The notes under the pieces: generated by a model
Told to the model about the DNA's origin: nothing
Databases searched by the model: none
Seen by the model: only the letters and a program-made list of their open reading frames with translations
Part shown: in pieces, positions 28,112 to 37,182 of the stretch
Position numbering within the stretch: the stretch's first letter is position 1
How the letters are laid out: every line of letters starts with the position of its first letter
Made by a program: the position numbers and the translations under genes
From: Phycicoccus endophyticus
GTDB lineage: Bacteria > Actinomycetota > Actinomycetes > Actinomycetales > Dermatophilaceae
Length of the DNA stretch: 64,000 nt
Assembly (NCBI RefSeq): GCF_011326735.1
Contig: NZ_JAANCN010000004.1
Coordinates: 1 to 64,000 of the forward strand
Direction of reading: 5' to 3'

Positions 28112-28603
28112 ATGGGGCGGGTGACCACGCGCCAGCACCGCGACCGCTCGCCGGAGATCCGGCTCGACGACGTCGCCAAACGGATCATCGAGCTCCTCCA
28201 GGAGGACGGCCGGCAGTCCTACGCCGCGATCGCCAAGGCGGTGGGCCTGTCCGAGGCGGCGGTACGCCAGCGGGTCCAGCGCCTTCTCGACGCCGAGGTC
28301 ATGCAGATCGTCGCGGTGACCGACCCCATGCAGGTGGGCTTCCGCCGCCAGGCGATGATCGGCATCCGCGCCTCCGGCGACCTGGTCGACCTCGGCCACT
28401 CCCTCTCGCAGATGCCCGAGGTGGACTACGTGGTGACCACCGCCGGCTCCTTCGACGTCCTCGCCGAGGTCGTCTGCGAGGACGACGACCACCTCCTGGA
28501 GCTGCTGACCAAACGGATCCGGCCGCTGCCGGGGGTCACCGCCACCGAGACCTTCGTCTACCTCAAGCTCAACAAGCAGCACTACAACTGGGGAACCCGA
28601 TGA
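28112..28603 (+). CDS. Lrp/AsnC family transcriptional regulator
   Basis: The product is 163 residues from ATG 28112; a GTG at 28121 is possible and neither has a strong ribosome site. The N-terminal helix-turn-helix is IIELLQEDGRQSYAAIAKAVGLSEAAVRQRVQRLL (quoted in sense). The C-terminal RAM ligand domain runs from about residue 75 (VGFRRQAMIGIRASGDLVDL) and ends ETFVYLKLNKQHYNW. Lrp proteins respond to amino acids or related amines. Its position between divergent polyamine genes, with a 4-nt overlap into the aminotransferase gene, makes a polyamine or GABA signal plausible. Confidence 0.88.
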   Translation: MGRVTTRQHRDRSPEIRLDDVAKRIIELLQEDGRQSYAAIAKAVGLSEAAVRQRVQRLLDAEVMQIVAVTDPMQVGFRRQAMIGIRASGDLVDLGHSLSQMPEVDYVVTTAGSFDVLAEVVCEDDDHLLELLTKRIRPLPGVTATETFVYLKLNKQHYNWGTR

Positions 28604-30039
28604 GCATCGAACCGAACGACGTGTGGGAGCCGGCCTCCGAGCGCCGCACCCCGACCGGAGCCCGCTACTCCGACGCCGCCCGCGAGCACCTGTGGATGCA
28701 CTTCACGCGCCACTCGGTGTTCGAGGACCCGAGCGGCGGGGGGCTCGGGCACTCGGTGCCCGTCATCACCCGCGGCGAGGGCTGGCGGGTGTGGGACGAC
28801 CGGGGCAACGAGTACCTCGACGGGCTCGCCGGCCTCTTCGTCGTCAACGCCGGCCACGGGCGCACCGAGATCGGCGAGGCGATGGCCCGGCAGGCCTCCG
28901 AGCTGGCCTTCTTCCCCCTGTGGTCCTACGCCCACCCCCGCGCCATCGAGCTCGCCGAGCGGCTCGCCGCGCTCGCCCCCGCCGACCTGAACCGGGTGTT
29001 CTTCACCACCGGTGGCGGCGAGGCCGTCGAGACCGCGTGGAAGCTGGCCAAGCAGTACTTCAAGCTCACCGGCCGGCCGACCAAGCACAAGGTGATCTCC
29101 CGCGCGGTCGCGTACCACGGCACCCCCCACGGCGCACTGTCGATCACCGGCATCCCCGCCGCGAAGGCCGACTTCGAGCCCCTCGTCCCCGGCGCCCACA
29201 AGGTCCCGAACACCAACATCTACCGGGCGCCGGAGCACCTGCGCGAGGACGAGAAGGCCTTCGGACGGTGGGCCGCGGACCGGATCGCCGAGGCCATCGA
29301 GTTCGAGGGCCCCGAGACCGTCGCCGCGGTCTTCCTCGAGCCGGTGCAGAACTCCGGCGGGTGCTTCCCGCCGCCGGCGGGCTACTTCGAGCGCGTCCGG
29401 GAGATCTGCGACGAGTACGACGTCCTGCTCGTCTCGGACGAGACCATCTGTGCGTTCGGGCGGGTCGGGTCGATGTTCGCGTGCGACGACTTCGGCTACG
29501 TCCCGGACATCATCACGACCGCCAAGGGCATCACGAGCGGGTACGCGCCCCTCGGGCTGATGATCGCCAGCGACCGGCTCTTCGAGCCGTTCCGCTCGGG
29601 AACGACCTCCTTCGCCCACGGCTACACCTGGGGCGGGCATCCCGTCTCGTGCGCCGCGGCCATGGCCAACCTCGACATCTTCGAGCGCGAGGGCCTCACC
29701 GACCGGGTCAAGGAGAACGCGCCCGCCTTCCGTTCCACCCTCGAGCGGCTGCTCGACCTCCCCCTCGTCGGCGACGTCCGCGGCGCCGGGTACTTCTACG
29801 GCATCGAGCTGGTCAAGGACAAGGCGACCCGGGAGACCTTCGACGAGGAGGAGTCCGAGCGGCTGCTGCGCGGCTTCCTGTCCAAGGCCCTCTTCGACGC
29901 CGGCCTGTACTGCCGGGCCGACGACCGCGGCGACCCGGTGATCCAGCTCGCGCCGCCGCTGACGATGGGACCGGAGCAGTTCGCGGAGATCGAGCGACGA
30001 CTGCGCTCGGTCCTCACCGAGGCCGAGAGCCACCTCTGA
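28600..30039 (+). CDS. Class III (omega) aminotransferase, putrescine/diamine type
   Basis: The product is 479 residues; ATG 28600 overlaps the regulator stop. It is a PLP fold type I enzyme: FFTTGGGEAVETAWKLAKQY, YHGTPHGALSITGI, LLVSDETICAFGR, and the PLP lysine in ITTAKGITSGYAPLG. These mark omega-amino-acid:pyruvate or putrescine aminotransferases. It would convert putrescine to 4-aminobutanal, feeding patD. The exact amine donor is inference from context. Confidence 0.85.
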   Translation: MSIEPNDVWEPASERRTPTGARYSDAAREHLWMHFTRHSVFEDPSGGGLGHSVPVITRGEGWRVWDDRGNEYLDGLAGLFVVNAGHGRTEIGEAMARQASELAFFPLWSYAHPRAIELAERLAALAPADLNRVFFTTGGGEAVETAWKLAKQYFKLTGRPTKHKVISRAVAYHGTPHGALSITGIPAAKADFEPLVPGAHKVPNTNIYRAPEHLREDEKAFGRWAADRIAEAIEFEGPETVAAVFLEPVQNSGGCFPPPAGYFERVREICDEYDVLLVSDETICAFGRVGSMFACDDFGYVPDIITTAKGITSGYAPLGLMIASDRLFEPFRSGTTSFAHGYTWGGHPVSCAAAMANLDIFEREGLTDRVKENAPAFRSTLERLLDLPLVGDVRGAGYFYGIELVKDKATRETFDEEESERLLRGFLSKALFDAGLYCRADDRGDPVIQLAPPLTMGPEQFAEIERRLRSVLTEAESHL

Positions 30040-30041
30040 GC

Positions 30042-31415
30042 GTGGCCGCGCCGTCCGGGACCCCGCCCCTGTGGTGGGACATCCGCCGCAGCGACGCGCC
30101 CCCGGCCACCGGGGAGGTGCCCCGCGCGGCGGACGTCGTCGTCGTCGGTGGCGGCTTCACCGGGCTGTGGACTGCGTACTACCTCCTGCGTGCCGAGCCG
30201 GCGCTCGACGTGCTCGTCCTCGAGGCCGAGCACGTCGGGTTCGGGGCGAGCGGCCGCAACGGCGGCTGGGTCTCGGCGCTGTGGCCGGTCTCACCGGACA
30301 CCCTGGCCGCGCGCTCCGGTCGCACGGCGACGCTCGCCCACCTCGCGGCCCTGCGGGACACGGTCGACGAGGTGGGCCGCGTCGAGGAGCAGGAGGGGCT
30401 CGGGTCGGGGTTCGTCAAGGGCGGCACGCTGGCCGTGGCCCGCACCCCCGCCCAGGTCGAGCGGGCCCGGGCCGCGGCGCGGGCGGGTGCGCAGTGGGGT
30501 GACGGCACCCGGTGGCTCGAGGCCCCCGAGGCGCGCGAGCGGCTGCGGGCCCCGGCGACCCTGGGGGCCACGCTCAACCCGCACTGCGCCCGGGTCCAGC
30601 CGCGCGACCTGGCCGACGGGCTCGCCGCCGCGGTGCGCCGCCTCGGGGGCACGGTGCTCGAGGGGGTCCGGGTGGCCCGAGCCGGTGACGGGGTCGCCGT
30701 CCTCGAGGACGGCCGCCGGGTCACCGCGGGCTCTGTGGTGCTCGCGACCGAGGGCTGGACCCCGCGGCTGCCGGGGCACGAGCGGGCCCTCATCCCGGTG
30801 TACTCGCTCATGGTCGCCACCGAGCCGCTCACGCCCCAGCAGTGGGAGCGGCTCGGGCTGGCCGACCGGGAGGTCTTCACCGACCACGGGCACATGGTCA
30901 TCTACGGCCAGCGCACCGTCGATGACCGGATCGCCTTCGGCGGCCGTGGGGCGCCCTACCACCTCGGGTCGGCGGTGCGCCCCGAGTTCGACCACGAGGA
31001 GCGGGTCTTCGCCGCGTTGCGGCGCACCCTGACCGAGCTGCTCCCGGACCTCTCGGGCGTGCGGTTCACCCATGCGTGGGGCGGGCCGCTCGGGATCCCG
31101 CGCGACTGGCACCCGTCGGTCACCTGGGACCCCTCGACCCGTACCGGCCGGGCCGGGGGGTACGTCGGCGACGGGGTCGCCGCGACCAACCTCGCGGGGC
31201 GCACCCTCGCCGACCTCGTGCTCGGGCTCCCCAGCGGCCTGACCGAGCTGCCCTGGGTCGGCCACGCCTCGCCGTCCTGGGAGCCGGAGCCGCTGCGCTG
31301 GCTCGGGGTCAACGCCGGCCTGCGGCTGGCCCGGCTGGCCGAGGCCGAGGAGGCGCGTACCGGGCGGCCCAGCCGCCTGGAGCCGCTGCTCTCCCGGCTC
31401 ACCGGGGGCCACTGA
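30042..31415 (+). CDS. FAD-dependent amine oxidoreductase (DAO family)
   Basis: The product is 457 residues from a GTG 2 nt after the aminotransferase stop. The N-terminal dinucleotide motif is VVVVGGGFTGLWTAYYLLRA, followed by EHVGFGASGRNGGWVSALWP, typical of DAO enzymes such as gamma-glutamylputrescine oxidase (PuuB). Near the C-terminus is GYVGDGVAATNLAGRTLADL. No gamma-glutamylputrescine synthetase gene is in the window, so direct oxidation of an amine is possible. Operon with the Lrp-type regulator and aminotransferase. Confidence 0.82.
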   Translation: MAAPSGTPPLWWDIRRSDAPPATGEVPRAADVVVVGGGFTGLWTAYYLLRAEPALDVLVLEAEHVGFGASGRNGGWVSALWPVSPDTLAARSGRTATLAHLAALRDTVDEVGRVEEQEGLGSGFVKGGTLAVARTPAQVERARAAARAGAQWGDGTRWLEAPEARERLRAPATLGATLNPHCARVQPRDLADGLAAAVRRLGGTVLEGVRVARAGDGVAVLEDGRRVTAGSVVLATEGWTPRLPGHERALIPVYSLMVATEPLTPQQWERLGLADREVFTDHGHMVIYGQRTVDDRIAFGGRGAPYHLGSAVRPEFDHEERVFAALRRTLTELLPDLSGVRFTHAWGGPLGIPRDWHPSVTWDPSTRTGRAGGYVGDGVAATNLAGRTLADLVLGLPSGLTELPWVGHASPSWEPEPLRWLGVNAGLRLARLAEAEEARTGRPSRLEPLLSRLTGGH

Positions 31416-31445
31416 GGCCGGCTGCTCCACCGGTAGGTTCGGGGG

Positions 31446-32540
31446 ATGCGCGAGATCGAGACCCTGGCGGCCCTCGACGCGGCACTCGGGGACGGCGGCA
31501 CGCTGCGCGGGCTGCGGCTGCAGGACCTCGACCTCACCCCGCGCGCGGAGCGGCTCATGCGGCGGGTGGACGTCGAGGGCCTCGTCGTCCTCGGTGGCCG
31601 CCTGCCCCGCGACCTCGAGGACCACCTGCGCCGGCACGGGGCGCTCGTCTTCCCCACCGACCCGCGCGCGCCGGTCGACCCCTACCGCGCGCGGCTGTAC
31701 TCCCCCGCCGAGCTCTACGACGGGCTGCTCGAGGTCGGCTACGAGTCGACCCCGGACGCGCGCGCCTACCGGTGGTCGCGCGACGCCGCCGTCGGCCACG
31801 ACGCCTTCGTCACGCTGCTGCGCGCGATCCACGACGACTCGATGAGCGACGCCCTGAGCGACGTGCTCGAGGGCCACCCCGTCGTCGGCGTCATGGGCGG
31901 TCACGCCCTGCGGCGCGACGAGGAGGCCTATGCCCGGGCCGCGGCCCTCGGCCACGCGCTGGCCCGCGCCGGCCTCGTCGTCGCGACCGGAGGCGGGCCC
32001 GGGGCCATGGAGGCGGCCAACCTCGGCGCCTTCGCACCGGACACCGGCGCGCTCACCGAGGCGGTGGCCCGGCTGGCGGCTGCCCGCGGCTTCACCGACG
32101 TGCGGGCCTGGGCGGCCGCGGGCCTCGAGGTGCGCTCCTGGCTGGAGGGCGGCTCCGGGCCGGTCCGCAGTATCGGCATCCCCACGTGGTTCTACGGGCA
32201 CGAGCCGCCGAACGTCTTCTGCGACGGCATCGCCAAGTACTTCTCGAACGCGATCCGGGAGGACGGTCTGCTCGCCCGCTCGAGCGCGGGCGTCGTCGTC
32301 CTCCCGGGGGCCGCCGGCACCGTCCAGGAGGTCTTCCAGGCGGCCACCCGCCTCTACTACGGCGTCGAGCCGTCCGACGGCGCGCCCCTGCCCCGGCTCG
32401 TGCTCGTGGGTGCGGGGTACTGGCGCGAGAGCGTCCCGGTGTGGCCGGCGCTCGCGGCCCTCGCCGCCGACCGCCCGATGGCCGGTGCGGTCCACCTCGT
32501 CGACGACCTCGCCGAGGCCGTGCGGCTGCTCACCGGCTGA
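31446..32540 (+). CDS. LOG-family (lysine decarboxylase-like) nucleotide-binding protein
   Basis: The product is 364 residues. The C-terminal 230 residues form the Rossmann fold of LOG proteins: VGVMGGHALRRDEEAY, GLVVATGGGPGAMEAANLGAF and VVVLPGAAGTVQEVFQAAT. The last replaces the usual PGGxGT with PGAAGT. The N-terminal 140 residues are family-specific. LOG proteins are phosphoribohydrolases acting on cytokinin nucleotides or other nucleoside monophosphates, but many long bacterial forms are uncharacterised. Confidence 0.8.
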   Translation: MREIETLAALDAALGDGGTLRGLRLQDLDLTPRAERLMRRVDVEGLVVLGGRLPRDLEDHLRRHGALVFPTDPRAPVDPYRARLYSPAELYDGLLEVGYESTPDARAYRWSRDAAVGHDAFVTLLRAIHDDSMSDALSDVLEGHPVVGVMGGHALRRDEEAYARAAALGHALARAGLVVATGGGPGAMEAANLGAFAPDTGALTEAVARLAAARGFTDVRAWAAAGLEVRSWLEGGSGPVRSIGIPTWFYGHEPPNVFCDGIAKYFSNAIREDGLLARSSAGVVVLPGAAGTVQEVFQAATRLYYGVEPSDGAPLPRLVLVGAGYWRESVPVWPALAALAADRPMAGAVHLVDDLAEAVRLLTG

Positions 32541-32559
32541 CCGGCCGGTGACGCGCCCC

Positions 32560-33756
32560 TTAAGCGGTGGACGCGGCGAGCTGGCCGCAGGCCCCGTCGA
32601 TCTCCGACCCGCGGGTGTCGCGCACCGTCGTCGGGATGCCGTGCGCGCGCAGCCGCTCGACGAACTGCTGCTCGACCCCCCGCCGCGACGCCGTCCACTT
32701 CGAGCCCGGTGTCGGGTTGAGCGGGATGGGGTTGACGTGGACCCAGCCCTTGCCGCGGGCGGTGAGCTTCTGCGCGAGCAGGTCCGCGCGCCATGCCTGG
32801 TCGTTGACGTCGCGGATGAGGGCGTACTCGATGCTCACCCGGCGTCCGGTGGCCTCGTGGTAGCGGCGGGCGGCGTCGATGGCCTCGTCGACCCGGTAGC
32901 GGGTGTTGATGGGGACCAGCTCGTCGCGCAGCTCGTCGTCGGGTGCGTGCAGGGAGAGCGCGAGGGTGACCGGGATGCCCTCGGCCGCGAGCCGGTCGAT
33001 GCCGGGCACGAGCCCGACGCTCGACATGGTGATCCCGCGCGCCGACATCCCGAGGCCGCCCGGTGCCGGCTCGGTGAGCCGGCGGATCGCCCCGACGGCG
33101 GCCCGGTAGTTGGCCAGGGCCTCCCCCATCCCCATGAAGACGACGTTGGTGACCCGTGCCGGGCCACCCGCCGGCGCCGGTTCCTCCGCCTCGTCGCCGA
33201 GGGCGATCCCGCCGGCGGCCCCGGCGGCCTCCGGGAGGCCGCCGTGACGCAGCAGCCGGGCCGCCGCGAGCACCTGCTCGACGATCTCGGCGGTCGACAT
33301 GTTGCGGGTCAGCCCCTCCTGACCGGTCGCACAGAACGGACAGTTCATCCCGCAGCCGGCCTGGCTGGAGATGCACACGGTCACCCGGTTCGGGTAGCGC
33401 ATGAGGACCGACTCGACGAGCGCCCCATCGAAGAGCCGCCACACCTGCTTGACGGTCGCGCCCGAGTCGGCCGAGATGCTGCGCACGGGCGCGAGCAGCG
33501 GCGGCAGCAGGTCACGCACGAGGTCCTCGCGGACCGCCCGCGGCAGGTCGGTCATCTCCTCGGGGGAGTCGACGAGCCGCTCGAAGTAGTGCGTCGAGAC
33601 CTGGTTGGCGCGGAAGGCCGGGTGGCCGAGTGCGACGACGGCCTCACGGCGCTCGGCGACGGTGAGGTCGGCCAGGTGCCGGGGCGGCTTGCCCCGGCGG
33701 GGTGCCCGCAGCGTCAGCTGCCCGGGCGCGGGTCGGGGGTCGGTGTTCTCGGTCAT
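32560..33756 (-). CDS. rlmN: 23S rRNA (adenine2503-C2)-methyltransferase
   Basis: The product is 398 residues from ATG 33756. The radical-SAM cluster motif is [15 protein letters not shown], the substrate region [11 protein letters not shown], and the C-terminal catalytic cysteine lies in [12 protein letters not shown]. An acidic, Ala/Gly-rich insertion of about 25 residues (residues 170-195) precedes FMGMGE and is probably a surface loop. The enzyme methylates A2503 in 23S rRNA, and in E. coli also A37 of some tRNAs. Confidence 0.95.
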   Translation of the reverse strand: MTENTDPRPAPGQLTLRAPRRGKPPRHLADLTVAERREAVVALGHPAFRANQVSTHYFERLVDSPEEMTDLPRAVREDLVRDLLPPLLAPVRSISADSGATVKQVWRLFDGALVESVLMRYPNRVTVCISSQAGCGMNCPFCATGQEGLTRNMSTAEIVEQVLAAARLLRHGGLPEAAGAAGGIALGDEAEEPAPAGGPARVTNVVFMGMGEALANYRAAVGAIRRLTEPAPGGLGMSARGITMSSVGLVPGIDRLAAEGIPVTLALSLHAPDDELRDELVPINTRYRVDEAIDAARRYHEATGRRVSIEYALIRDVNDQAWRADLLAQKLTARGKGWVHVNPIPLNPTPGSKWTASRRGVEQQFVERLRAHGIPTTVRDTRGSEIDGACGQLAASTA

Positions 33757-33869
33757 GGTCCACCCATTCTCGCAGGTCCGGGTGGGTGCCGGCGGCGCGC
33801 GCCGGTCTCGGTCCGCGACACGGGGTTTGCGGATCCTCGCGTTCGCCCGCGCCCGCTCGGCGCAGGCCG

Positions 33870-33875
33870 TACCCT
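33870..33875 (+). promoter_or_regulatory. Possible -10 element
   Basis: TACCCT fits TANNNT and lies 7 nt upstream of the leader hairpin, so transcription would begin right at the hairpin. No convincing -35 is present. The matching hexamer of copy A is TACATT at 6727-6722 on the other strand. Confidence 0.35.
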
Positions 33876-33882
33876 GAGCGCA

Positions 33883-33907
33883 GTCCCGTTCAGCAGGGGA
33901 ACGGGAC
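33883..33907 (+). promoter_or_regulatory. Leader hairpin, copy B (loop CAGCAGGGG)
   Basis: A perfect 8-bp stem GTCCCGTT/AACGGGAC closes a 9-nt loop CAGCAGGGG. It is followed after 20 nt, including a GGGAAAGG ribosome site, by the ATG at 33928. Its 14-base core is repeated exactly in copy A at 6690-6703. The stem in copy A differs in sequence but keeps pairing, which suggests RNA structure is selected. Confidence 0.55.
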
Positions 33908-33927
33908 ATGCAGGGAAAGGCACGGCC

Positions 33928-34686
33928 ATGGGTCCGTACCACGATCGGCGTGCGCCCGTGCTCGGGGCACCACACCACGCGGGGAGCCCAGCCCCCCGCG
34001 GCCACACGCGCCACCGGCCCGACCGGGGCGGGGGCGAGCCGTCCCCTCCGGCCCTGGAGCGGGCGCTGACCTCCTGGCTCGTCGGCGCCCCGGGGACCGT
34101 CGACGACGGCGAGGACGCCCGGGCCACCGGGTTCGCCGACCACCTCGCCGAGGCGCTCTCCCTCGACCTGCCGCCGCGGGTCGTGACGCCCGCGGACACC
34201 ACGCTCGCCGCCGCCCGGCGACCGGACCGCACCCTGCTCGAGCTCGGCCGGGCCAACCTCCTGCTCCGGCTACGGGCCGCCGAGCTGGACGTCGTCCACC
34301 TCGGCCCGGCCCGGCGCGGGGTCGTCGCGCTCGTCGGCGACTCCCCGTACGTGGCCTCCTTCGCGCTCTTCCTCCCCGCCGCCATCGAGCGCTGGCTGCC
34401 GGGGGCCGACCTCTCCGGCGGGGTCCTCTTCGCGGTCCCGCACCGACATGCCCTGCTCCTGGCCCCGAGCCCGGGAGCGGTGGAGACGCGCGAGGGGCTG
34501 GACCTGCTCCCGACCTACGCCGCCCAGATGTACGCCGACGGCGAGGGCGCGCTCACCCCCCACGTCTACCACTGGGCCGAGGGGCGGGTGCGCTGCGTCA
34601 CCACCGAGCTCGGCGACGGGACGCTGGGCGTCCTGCCCACCGCCCGGCTTGATGCCCTCCTGGGTACCGACCGGCGCGCCGGCTGA
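33928..34686 (+). CDS. Unrecognised protein with hairpin leader
   Basis: The product is 252 residues, beginning [10 protein letters not shown]. Residues 1-40 are Pro/Arg/His/Gly-rich and look disordered. Residues 45-250 look folded, with good codon use and hydrophobic stretches such as [25 protein letters not shown] and [17 protein letters not shown] (first shown in part). The latter loosely resembles DUF1444-type proteins, but I do not claim membership. GGGAAAGG upstream of ATG 33928 supports that start. A competing ATG at 33908 opens only a 53-codon frame. It stands alone, convergent with cdsA. Confidence 0.75.
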   Translation: MGPYHDRRAPVLGAPHHAGSPAPRGHTRHRPDRGGGEPSPPALERALTSWLVGAPGTVDDGEDARATGFADHLAEALSLDLPPRVVTPADTTLAAARRPDRTLLELGRANLLLRLRAAELDVVHLGPARRGVVALVGDSPYVASFALFLPAAIERWLPGADLSGGVLFAVPHRHALLLAPSPGAVETREGLDLLPTYAAQMYADGEGALTPHVYHWAEGRVRCVTTELGDGTLGVLPTARLDALLGTDRRAG

Positions 34687-34701
34687 GCCGGCCGCCCCCG
34701 T

Positions 34702-35655
34702 TCAGCCGGTGGGCACGAAGGCGAGCAGCAGCGCCCAGGCGATCGGGGCGACGACGACGAGCGAGTCGAGCCGGTCCATGATGCCGCCGTGCCCCGGCAG
34801 CAGGGTGCCCATGTCCTTGATGCCGAGGTCTCGCTTGACGCTCGACTCGATGAGGTCACCGAGCGTCGCGGCGCCGGCGGTGACCGCGCCGAGCACGGCG
34901 CCGGCCCACCACGTCCCCCCGAGCAGCAGCGGGAGGGCAGCCGCGCCGATCGCGGCGCAGGTGAGGACCGAGCCGGCCAGCCCCTCCCAGGACTTCTTCG
35001 GGCTCAGCGAGGGCGCCATCGGGTGGCGTCCGAGGAGGACCCCGACGGCGTAGCCCCCGATGTCGGAGAAGACCGTGACCAGGACGAAGGTGATGATCCG
35101 CAGGCGGCCGTCCGGCGAGGCGAGCATGAGCGAGGCGAAGCCGCCGAGGAAGACGGGGTAGAAGGCGACGAGCACCGAGGCGGACAGGTCGCGCGCGGCG
35201 TCGGAGAGCCCGTCGGCGACCCGCCAGACGAGCAGGGCGACCACGGTGAGCCCGAAGGTGACCACGAGAGCCTCGGCGCCGCGCAGGTAGGCCGAGACGG
35301 TCATCCCGACGCTGCCGAGCACCAGCGGGACGAGCGGGACGTGCATCCCCCTGGTGGCGACGGCCCGGCGGACCTCCCAGGCGCCGAGGGTCACCGCCGC
35401 GGTGACGACGGCGAGAAAGGCGCGCGCGTCGAGGACGAGGGTCCCGACGACGACGGCACCGAGGAGCAGCCCGACGACGATGGCCGCCCGCAGGTCGCGC
35501 CCGGCACGCGGGGTGCGGCCGGCGGGGTCCTGCGCGGTGGGCGGCTGCGCGTCGGCCGGCCCTGGCGGCCCGGACCCGTCCGCCGTCGCGAGCGTCCCCG
35601 TACCGGGACCCGTGTCCTCGGCCGGGGTCACGCGCTCCTCGGGACGGTCCGGCAT
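34702..35655 (-). CDS. cdsA: Phosphatidate cytidylyltransferase
   Basis: The product is 317 residues. After a Pro/Thr-rich cytosolic N-terminus of about 55 residues there are about eight membrane helices. The family signature is SVKRDLGIKDMGTLLPGHGGIMDRLDSL (about residues 275-302). It makes CDP-diacylglycerol from phosphatidate and CTP, the branch point for phospholipid synthesis. It follows frr by 5 bp, giving the widespread pyrH-frr-cdsA order. Confidence 0.95.
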   Translation of the reverse strand: MPDRPEERVTPAEDTGPGTGTLATADGSGPPGPADAQPPTAQDPAGRTPRAGRDLRAAIVVGLLLGAVVVGTLVLDARAFLAVVTAAVTLGAWEVRRAVATRGMHVPLVPLVLGSVGMTVSAYLRGAEALVVTFGLTVVALLVWRVADGLSDAARDLSASVLVAFYPVFLGGFASLMLASPDGRLRIITFVLVTVFSDIGGYAVGVLLGRHPMAPSLSPKKSWEGLAGSVLTCAAIGAAALPLLLGGTWWAGAVLGAVTAGAATLGDLIESSVKRDLGIKDMGTLLPGHGGIMDRLDSLVVVAPIAWALLLAFVPTG

Positions 35656-35660
35656 CGCAC

Positions 35661-36218
35661 TCAGACCTCGAGCAGCTCGGCTTCCTTGTGGCGCAGCAGG
35701 TCGTCGATCTGCTCGACGTGCCGCTTGGTCACCGTCTCGAGCTCCTTCTCGGCCCGCACCCCCTCGTCCTCCCCGACGTCGCCGTCCTTGACGAGCCGCT
35801 CGAGCGAGGTCTTGGCCTGCCGGCGGATGTTGCGCACGGAGACCCTGGCCTCCTCGGCCTCGGTGTGCGCCATCTTCACGTACTCGCGGCGGCGCTCCTC
35901 GGTCAGCTGGGGCATGGTGCAGCGGATGATCGTGCCGTCGTTGCTCGGGTTGACCCCGAGGTCGGCCTGCTGGATCGCCTTCTCGATGGCGTGCATCGAG
36001 GACTTGTCGAACGGGCTGATGACGATCGTGCGTGCCTCGGGCGTCTGGAAGGACGCCAGCTGCTGCAGCGGCGTCGGGGCGCCGTAGTAGTCGACGAGGA
36101 TCTTCTGGAACATCCCCGGGTGGGCGCGTCCGGTGCGGATGGCGGCGAAGCTGTCCTTGGCGACCTCGACGGCCTTCTCCATCTTCTCCTCGGCGTCGAA
36201 CAACGTCTCGTCGATCAT
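35661..36218 (-). CDS. frr: Ribosome recycling factor
   Basis: The product is 185 residues, the standard RRF length, starting ATG 36218 ([20 protein letters not shown]). It has [24 protein letters not shown] and [21 protein letters not shown], both conserved. With EF-G it splits the post-termination ribosome. Confidence 0.97.
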   Translation of the reverse strand: MIDETLFDAEEKMEKAVEVAKDSFAAIRTGRAHPGMFQKILVDYYGAPTPLQQLASFQTPEARTIVISPFDKSSMHAIEKAIQQADLGVNPSNDGTIIRCTMPQLTEERRREYVKMAHTEAEEARVSVRNIRRQAKTSLERLVKDGDVGEDEGVRAEKELETVTKRHVEQIDDLLRHKEAELLEV

Positions 36219-36309
36219 CGGGGCGCTTCTCCTTCGGTCGGCGCCGCGGTCGCGGCGCACTGCGGGGTCCAGTGTGTCAAACGCCCGGGGCACGCCGGGC
36301 CGGCGCGGA

Positions 36310-37068
36310 TCAGCCGGCGTGGACGAGGGTGCCGATGGGCTCGCCGCGCAGGGCCCGCGTGACGTTGCCGTCGCCCTCCATACCGAAGACGACCATGGGC
36401 AGCCGGTTGTCCATGCACAGGCTGAACGCGGCGGCGTCGACGACCTTCAGCCCGGTGCGCAGCGCCTCCTCGAAGGTGACGCTCTCGAGCTTGCGGGCCT
36501 CGGGGTTGGTCCGCGGGTCGGCGTCGTAGACGCCGTCGACCCCGTTCTTGCTCATCAGGACCGCGTCGCACTGGCACTCCAGGGCCCGCTGGGCGCTCAC
36601 CGTGTCGGTCGAGAAGTACGGCATGCCGGCTCCGGCCCCGAAGATGACCACCCGGCCCTTCTCCAGGTGACGGATGGCGCGGCGCGGGATGTACGGCTCG
36701 GCGACCTGGCCCATCGTGATGGCGGTCTGGACGCGGGTGTCGACCCCCTCCTTCTCGAGGAAGTCCTGCAGGGCCAGGCAGTTCATCACGGTGCCGAGCA
36801 TCCCGATGTAGTCGGCACGGGCGCGCTCCATCCCCTTCTGCTGCAGCTCGGCGCCCCGGAAGAAGTTTCCGCCGCCGACGACGATCGCCACCTCGATGCC
36901 GTCGCGGACGGCCTCGGCGATCTGGTGGGCGACCCCTCGGACGACGTCCGGGTCGACCCCCACCCGGCCCCCGCCGAAGACCTCGCCGGAGAGCTTGAGC
37001 AGGACCCGGCGCGTGCGGCCCGAGGACGCGGCGGCCGCCGGGGCCTCGTCGGTGGCAGGCAGGGTCAC
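36310..37068 (-). CDS. pyrH: UMP kinase
   Basis: The product is 252 residues from GTG 37068, preceded by GAGGAGG. It is an amino acid kinase fold protein: [29 protein letters not shown], and [19 protein letters not shown]. It phosphorylates UMP to UDP for pyrimidine nucleotide synthesis. Residues 1-17 are an Ala-rich extension. The gap of 91 bp to frr holds no obvious terminator. Confidence 0.96.
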   Translation of the reverse strand: MTLPATDEAPAAAASSGRTRRVLLKLSGEVFGGGRVGVDPDVVRGVAHQIAEAVRDGIEVAIVVGGGNFFRGAELQQKGMERARADYIGMLGTVMNCLALQDFLEKEGVDTRVQTAITMGQVAEPYIPRRAIRHLEKGRVVIFGAGAGMPYFSTDTVSAQRALECQCDAVLMSKNGVDGVYDADPRTNPEARKLESVTFEEALRTGLKVVDAAAFSLCMDNRLPMVVFGMEGDGNVTRALRGEPIGTLVHAG

Positions 37069-37149
37069 GGGGGGCCTCCTCGGGCACAGGTGCGCAGCGC
37101 GGTCACCCGATCCTGTCACACGCCGGCGAGGTCGACCCAACCGGGAAAC

Positions 37150-37166
37150 CCGCAGGTAACCTGCGG
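37150..37166. promoter_or_regulatory. 17-bp dyad upstream of phosphoribosyltransferase gene
   Basis: CCGCAGGT-A-ACCTGCGG is a perfect 8-bp inverted repeat around one base, 16 bp before the ATG at 37183. It is too tight for an RNA hairpin, so a protein-binding operator is more likely. Confidence 0.4.
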
Positions 37167-37182
37167 CTGCGACGATGCCCGG

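Noticed and set aside
33908-34069. A 53-codon ORF starting right after the leader hairpin
   Set aside because: It overlaps the better-supported 33928 gene in another frame and has no counterpart at copy A, so I mention it only as a possible upstream ORF.
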